Shown here: piece by piece, positions 5,318 through 8,249 of the stretch
Layout: each line of letters starts with the position of its first letter
Position numbering within the stretch: position 1 is the stretch's first letter
NCBI GenBank assembly: GCA_041591915.1
Contig: JBFHRB010000153.1
Span: forward strand, 1-8,249
Length of the DNA stretch: 8,249 nt
DNA from: JBFHRB01 sp041591915
GTDB taxonomy: Bacteria > Actinomycetota > Nitriliruptoria > Nitriliruptorales > Nitriliruptoraceae
Direction of reading: 5' to 3'
Made by a program: the position numbers and the translations under genes
The notes under the pieces: generated by a model
Databases searched by the model: none
Told to the model about the DNA's origin: nothing
The model's input: the letters and a program-made list of their open reading frames with translations, nothing else

Positions 5318-7327
5318 TCAGCCCTGTCCGGCCCACTCGGGGATCACGCGGTCGCGCGCCTCCGCCGCGACCTCCTCGACGAAGTCCGCCAGCGGCACGT
5401 CCTTGCGCTGGTCGCCCTTGTAGGGGCGCACCGCCACGGAGCGCGCGTCGACCTCCGACTGCCCGACGATGAGGGTGTACGGGGTCTTCGAGGTGGTCGA
5501 CTTGCGGATCTTGTTGCCGAGCGTGTCGTCGGACGCGTCGACGTCGACGCGCAGGCCCTTCTCTCGCAGCGCCGCGCTGACCTCGTTCGCGTAGCCGTCG
5601 AAGTCGGCGGCGACGGGGACGACGTTGACCTGCACCGGGGCGAGCCAGGTCGGGAAGGCGCCGGCGAACGACTCGACCATCACGGCGAAGAACCGCTCGA
5701 TCGACCCGAAGAGTGCGCGATGGACCATGAACGGCCGGTGCGCGGCGCCGTCCTCGCCGACGTAGGTCACGTCGAAGCGCTCGGGCAGGTTGAAGTCGAT
5801 CTGCACGGTCGTGAGCTGCCACTCGCGCCCGATCGCGTCACGTGCGTGGATGTCGATCTTCGGCCCGTAGAACGCGCCCTCGCCCTCGTCGATCTGGTAG
5901 TCGAGCCCGAGGGACTCCACCGCCTCGATCAGCGACTTCTCGGCGAGCTCCCAGTCCTCGTCGGAGCCGATGGACTTCTCCTCGGGGCGGGTGGAGATCG
6001 CGATCCGCGACGGCTCGCCGAGCCCGAAGGTGCGGTAGAGGTCACGCGCGAACTCGACGCAGGCCGCGGCCTCCGCGACGACCTGGTCGGGACGACAGAA
6101 GATGTGGGAGTCGTCCTGGGTGAACCCGCGCGCGCGCAGCTGGCCGTTGACCACGCCCGACTTCTCGTACCGGTAGACGGTGCCGAGCTCGCTCAGGCGC
6201 AGCGGCAGCTCGCGGTAGGACCGCGTGCGCGACTTGTACGCCAGGATGTGGAAGGGGCAGTTCATCGGCTTGAGCCGGTAGGCCGAGCCGCCCCGGCCCT
6301 CGGTGTCGGCGTCGACGTCCATCCCCGGGTACATCAGCTCGGCGTAGTTCTCCAGGTGGCCCGAGATGTGCCAGAGGTCCTCCTTGGCGATGTGCGGGGT
6401 GTAGACCGCCTCGTAGCCACGGCGCAGCACCTCCTCACGGATCCAGTCCTCCATCTCCTTGCGGACGATGGCGCCCTTGGGCAGGAAGATCCCGAGGCCG
6501 GGACCGAGCTCGCCCGGGAAGTGGGTCAGCTCGAGCTCCTTGCCGAGCTTGCGGTGGTCGCGCTTCGCCGCCTCCTCGAGCTGGACGAGGTGCTGCTTGA
6601 GGGCCTTGCGCGACTCCCACGCGGTGCCGTAGATGCGCTGCAGCATCGGCCGGTCCTCGCGGCCGCGCCAGTAGGCACCCGCGGTGCGCAGCAGCTTGTA
6701 GGCGGGCACCCAGTCCGAGCTCGGGATGTGCGGGCCACGGCACAGGTCGACCCAGCGCTCGGTGACGCCACCGTCCTCGCCCTCGACGACGTTCCGGTAG
6801 ACGGTGAAGACCGGCCCGCCGTCGGCACTCGCGTCGACCTCGGAGGCGTCGACCTTCTCGACGATCTCCTGCTTGTACGGCTGGTCGGCGAAGATCTCGA
6901 GGGCCTCGACCTTGCTGACCTCCTCGCGCCGGAACTTCTGCTTCTCGCGCATGAGCTCGTCCATGCGCTGCTCGATGCGCTCGAGGTCGTCCGGGGTGAA
7001 CGGGGTCTCGACGTCGAAGTCGTAGTAGAAGCCGTTCTCGACCGGCGGGCCGATGCCGAACTTCGCGTCCGGGTAGAGGTCCGTGACGGCCTGTGCCATG
7101 AGGTGCGCCACCGAGTGGCGCAGGATCTCGCGACCCTCCTCGGTGTCGGCGCGGATCGCCTCGACCTCGGCCCCCTCGGGCACCGGACGGTCGAGGTCCC
7201 ACGGCTCGCCGTCGACGCGGGCCGCGACGATCTGGCCGCGGAAGGCGTCGAGGGCCTGGAGCGCCTCTCGGGCGGAGGCGTGCTCGGCGACCTCGACGGT
7301 CGCCTCGCCATGCTTGACGGTGATCAC
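5318..7327 (-). CDS. thrS: Threonyl-tRNA synthetase
   Basis: This 669-aa class II synthetase attaches threonine to tRNA-Thr in the cytoplasm. The N-terminal TGS domain (about 1-60) is followed by the editing domain with His71-X3-His75 and Cys196...His200 (DLCRGPH), which removes mischarged serine. The catalytic core holds the zinc ligands Cys357 (MNCPFH), His408 (DDSHIF) and His536 (MVHRALFGSIERF), with motif 2 near 386-410 and motif 3 around 534-546. The C-terminal anticodon-binding domain covers about 565-660 and includes NKIRKS (605-610). Every expected block is intact and the length is normal. I chose the GTG at 7327 because an AGGAG site (7340-7336) lies 8 nt upstream and the TGS domain begins there. 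The frame is open further upstream but overlaps the divergent gene. No T-box or leader peptide is visible. Confidence 0.97.
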   Translation of the reverse strand: MITVKHGEATVEVAEHASAREALQALDAFRGQIVAARVDGEPWDLDRPVPEGAEVEAIRADTEEGREILRHSVAHLMAQAVTDLYPDAKFGIGPPVENGFYYDFDVETPFTPDDLERIEQRMDELMREKQKFRREEVSKVEALEIFADQPYKQEIVEKVDASEVDASADGGPVFTVYRNVVEGEDGGVTERWVDLCRGPHIPSSDWVPAYKLLRTAGAYWRGREDRPMLQRIYGTAWESRKALKQHLVQLEEAAKRDHRKLGKELELTHFPGELGPGLGIFLPKGAIVRKEMEDWIREEVLRRGYEAVYTPHIAKEDLWHISGHLENYAELMYPGMDVDADTEGRGGSAYRLKPMNCPFHILAYKSRTRSYRELPLRLSELGTVYRYEKSGVVNGQLRARGFTQDDSHIFCRPDQVVAEAAACVEFARDLYRTFGLGEPSRIAISTRPEEKSIGSDEDWELAEKSLIEAVESLGLDYQIDEGEGAFYGPKIDIHARDAIGREWQLTTVQIDFNLPERFDVTYVGEDGAAHRPFMVHRALFGSIERFFAVMVESFAGAFPTWLAPVQVNVVPVAADFDGYANEVSAALREKGLRVDVDASDDTLGNKIRKSTTSKTPYTLIVGQSEVDARSVAVRPYKGDQRKDVPLADFVEEVAAEARDRVIPEWAGQG

Positions 7328-7441
7328 GGGTGTCTCTCCTGCGAGAACGGCGAGCGTACCGATGCCACCCGCACCGGCCGTCCGGCCCGTCGCACGGCGC
7401 GCGCACCCGTACCGTTGCCTCGACGCACGGAGGCGGCGGCC
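7328..7441. other. Divergent intergenic region between thrS and a small membrane protein
   Basis: These 114 nt must contain promoters for both directions, but neither is strong in sequence. For thrS, TACGCT (7358-7353, minus strand) could serve as a -10 box, giving a leader of about 20 nt. For the plus-strand gene, TACCGT (7410-7415) is a possible -10. No convincing -35 accompanies either. There is room for only a short thrS leader, too short for a T-box riboswitch. Confidence 0.4.
7336..7340 (-). promoter_or_regulatory. Ribosome binding site deciding the thrS GTG start
   Basis: AGGAG on the minus strand, within GCAGGAGA, stands 8 nt before the GTG at 7327. It is the best Shine-Dalgarno match in the window. 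It separates the true thrS start from an in-frame open extension that continues upstream across the divergent gene. Confidence 0.75.
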
Positions 7442-7873
7442 ATGAGCGACCGAGGACGCGGCGACGCGACGCTGCTGCGGGTCCCGGCCTCCCTCGGCCT
7501 GGCCCGACCCCCGCGCGATCCCGACCTCCGACGACGCTGGGACGAGCTCCCCCTCGTCGACCGCGAACGCATCTCGCGGTGCGCCCGCCGAGGTGAGCGC
7601 GCGATCCACCCCGACGAAGCAGCCCTGGTGCACGCCGTCGCCGCGGCGGAGCTCGAGCGACGGGTCGGGCCGCTCGTCGGCACGACGCTCTTCGCGCTCG
7701 CGGTGTTCTTCACCGTCCTCGGGTTCGCGCGCAGCCTCAGCGACGCGGACGTGGCCCTGCTCCTGGCCCCCTCGGCCGTCGCAGGGGTCGTCGCCTGCGC
7801 CTACGTCCTGCGTCGGCACCAGGCACGGCGCCGACTCCTGCGCGAGGCGGTCGCGCGGAACCGCGAGACCTGA
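7442..7873 (+). CDS. Uncharacterised two-TM membrane protein
   Basis: I do not recognise a family for this 143-aa protein. A basic, arginine-rich N-terminal region (1-75) contains a possible amphipathic helix (HPDEAALVHAVAAAELERR, 56-74). Two membrane helices follow (about 76-96 and 103-123) joined by a short loop with SLSDADV. The protein ends in a highly basic tail (RRHQARRRLLREAVARNRE), so both ends probably face the cytoplasm. The ATG at 7442 has a clear GGAGG site (7429-7433) 8 nt upstream, and codons are strongly G/C-ending at the third position, as in neighbouring genes, which supports real coding. The frame runs open far to the left, but that part is only the antisense of thrS. It is transcribed away from thrS and ends 6 nt before the facing peptidase gene. 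Confidence 0.7.
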   Translation: MSDRGRGDATLLRVPASLGLARPPRDPDLRRRWDELPLVDRERISRCARRGERAIHPDEAALVHAVAAAELERRVGPLVGTTLFALAVFFTVLGFARSLSDADVALLLAPSAVAGVVACAYVLRRHQARRRLLREAVARNRET

Positions 7874-7879
7874 CGCTCC

Positions 7880-8249
7880 TCACCCGGTCAGGTCGGCCAC
7901 CCAGGTCGCGCGGAGCTCGTCCAGGGATTCGCCGAACACCTCACGCAGGGCCCGCTCGACGTGCCAGCCCTCACGCCCAGCCTGTCCCACGGAGCCCCGG
8001 CCGAGCGCGGCGTAGAACTCACCCACCTCCTGCGCCCCGAACCGACGCACGAGGTGGTCGAAGAAGCTGTACGCGAGCTGGTAGCTCAGGAAGATCCGGT
8101 CCCGGCCCCCGGTCGTGAAGTCCGCGTCGTCCGGGACCTCGCCGTCGAACACCCCCCTCGCGATCAGGTCGCCGACCAGGCCGAGCCCCGTCGTCGAGCG
8201 CAGCTCGCCGAGGCGCTGCGCGACGCCCTCCTCGACCCACGACGGCGTC
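7880..8249 (-). CDS. C-terminal part of a gluzincin-like zinc peptidase, partial (5' end outside window)
   Basis: About 122 codons of the 3' end are visible, entering at the right edge. The fragment begins TPSWVEEGVAQRL, which resembles the PxWxxEGxA block after the HExxH motif in MA-clan (gluzincin) peptidases, where the glutamate is the third zinc ligand. A long helical region follows, with FLSYQLAYSFFDHLVRRFG, a short linker and ALREVFGESLDELRATW. This is the usual ending of the peptidase-MA-like domain, in which the last helices repeat the 'ALREAFG.SLDELE..W' pattern. The HExxH motif itself, and any signal peptide or anchor, would lie outside the window, so activity cannot be judged. The substrate is unknown. 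An in-frame GTG at 8152 exists, but starting there would discard the zinc-ligand block. Confidence 0.72.
   Translation of the reverse strand, partial: TPSWVEEGVAQRLGELRSTTGLGLVGDLIARGVFDGEVPDDADFTTGGRDRIFLSYQLAYSFFDHLVRRFGAQEVGEFYAALGRGSVGQAGREGWHVERALREVFGESLDELRATWVADLTG

Noticed and set aside
5231..7441. A very long open frame on the plus strand running antisense through thrS and joining the frame of the small membrane gene at 7442
   Set aside because: It mirrors the codon structure of an intact thrS and has a low-complexity Asp/Val/Leu/Arg composition with no domain. Only the part from 7442, with its own ribosome site and normal codon use, is credible.
7328..7441. T-box or thrS autoregulatory leader
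   Set aside because: The upstream region is 114 nt and shared with a divergent promoter, has no T-box core sequence and no specifier-type stem, and the likely leader is only about 20 nt.
7328..7819. Longer thrS reading frame starting upstream of 7327
   Set aside because: It would overlap the divergent gene. The ThrRS TGS domain starts at the GTG at 7327, which has a strong AGGAG site.
1..8249. Mobile element, CRISPR array, defence system, tRNA or rRNA
   Set aside because: I saw no transposase or integrase motifs, no spaced direct repeats, no terminal inverted repeats and no structural RNA. The gene content is core metabolism and membrane functions.

Overview
The window is very GC-rich and carries the thrS / Ap4A-phosphorylase / pgsA / acyltransferase / pimA gene set known from Mycobacterium and other Actinobacteria. 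It therefore most likely comes from an actinobacterial chromosome that makes phosphatidylinositol and its mannosides. Codons end mostly in G or C, GTG starts are common, and genes are packed with start/stop overlaps. I cannot name the genus. The region looks like core chromosome: I see no transposase, integrase, tRNA, rRNA or CRISPR array.

Layout, left to right. (1) 1-2775, minus strand: a phosphoinositide operon read right to left. It runs pgsA (phosphatidylinositol-phosphate synthase), a PatA-like acyltransferase, pimA (mannosyltransferase), then the start of a small membrane protein cut by the window edge. pgsA/acyltransferase overlap by GTGA and acyltransferase/pimA by TGATG, so translation is probably coupled. 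(2) 2776-2950: divergent intergenic region with a promoter and an AT-rich palindromic operator for the plus-strand genes. (3) 2951-4251, plus strand: a two-gene unit, a YtrA-type GntR regulator and a six-TM DUF1648-type membrane protein, overlapping by ATGA. (4) 4252-4307: short convergent gap with nested inverted repeats, a possible two-way terminator. (5) 4308-7327, minus strand: thrS, a HIT-family Ap4A phosphorylase, then an uncharacterised Cys-containing membrane protein overlapping the HIT gene by GTGA. (6) 7328-7441: divergent gap. (7) 7442-7873, plus strand: an unrecognised two-TM protein. (8) 7880-8249, minus strand: the C-terminal part of a gluzincin-like zinc peptidase whose start lies outside the window.

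Functionally, the pgsA-acyltransferase-pimA block would make phosphatidylinositol phosphate from CDP-diacylglycerol and inositol phosphate, then mannosylate and acylate the derived PI. thrS and the HIT gene pair an enzyme that can make Ap4A as a side product with one that degrades it. The regulator/DUF1648 unit sits between these two halves in the opposite orientation, splitting an arrangement that in Mycobacterium is continuous. It appears to be autoregulated through an operator that overlaps a leaderless promoter. Nothing here amounts to an obvious new defence or mobile system. The most interesting points are that operator/promoter and the HIT-coupled Cys-motif membrane protein.
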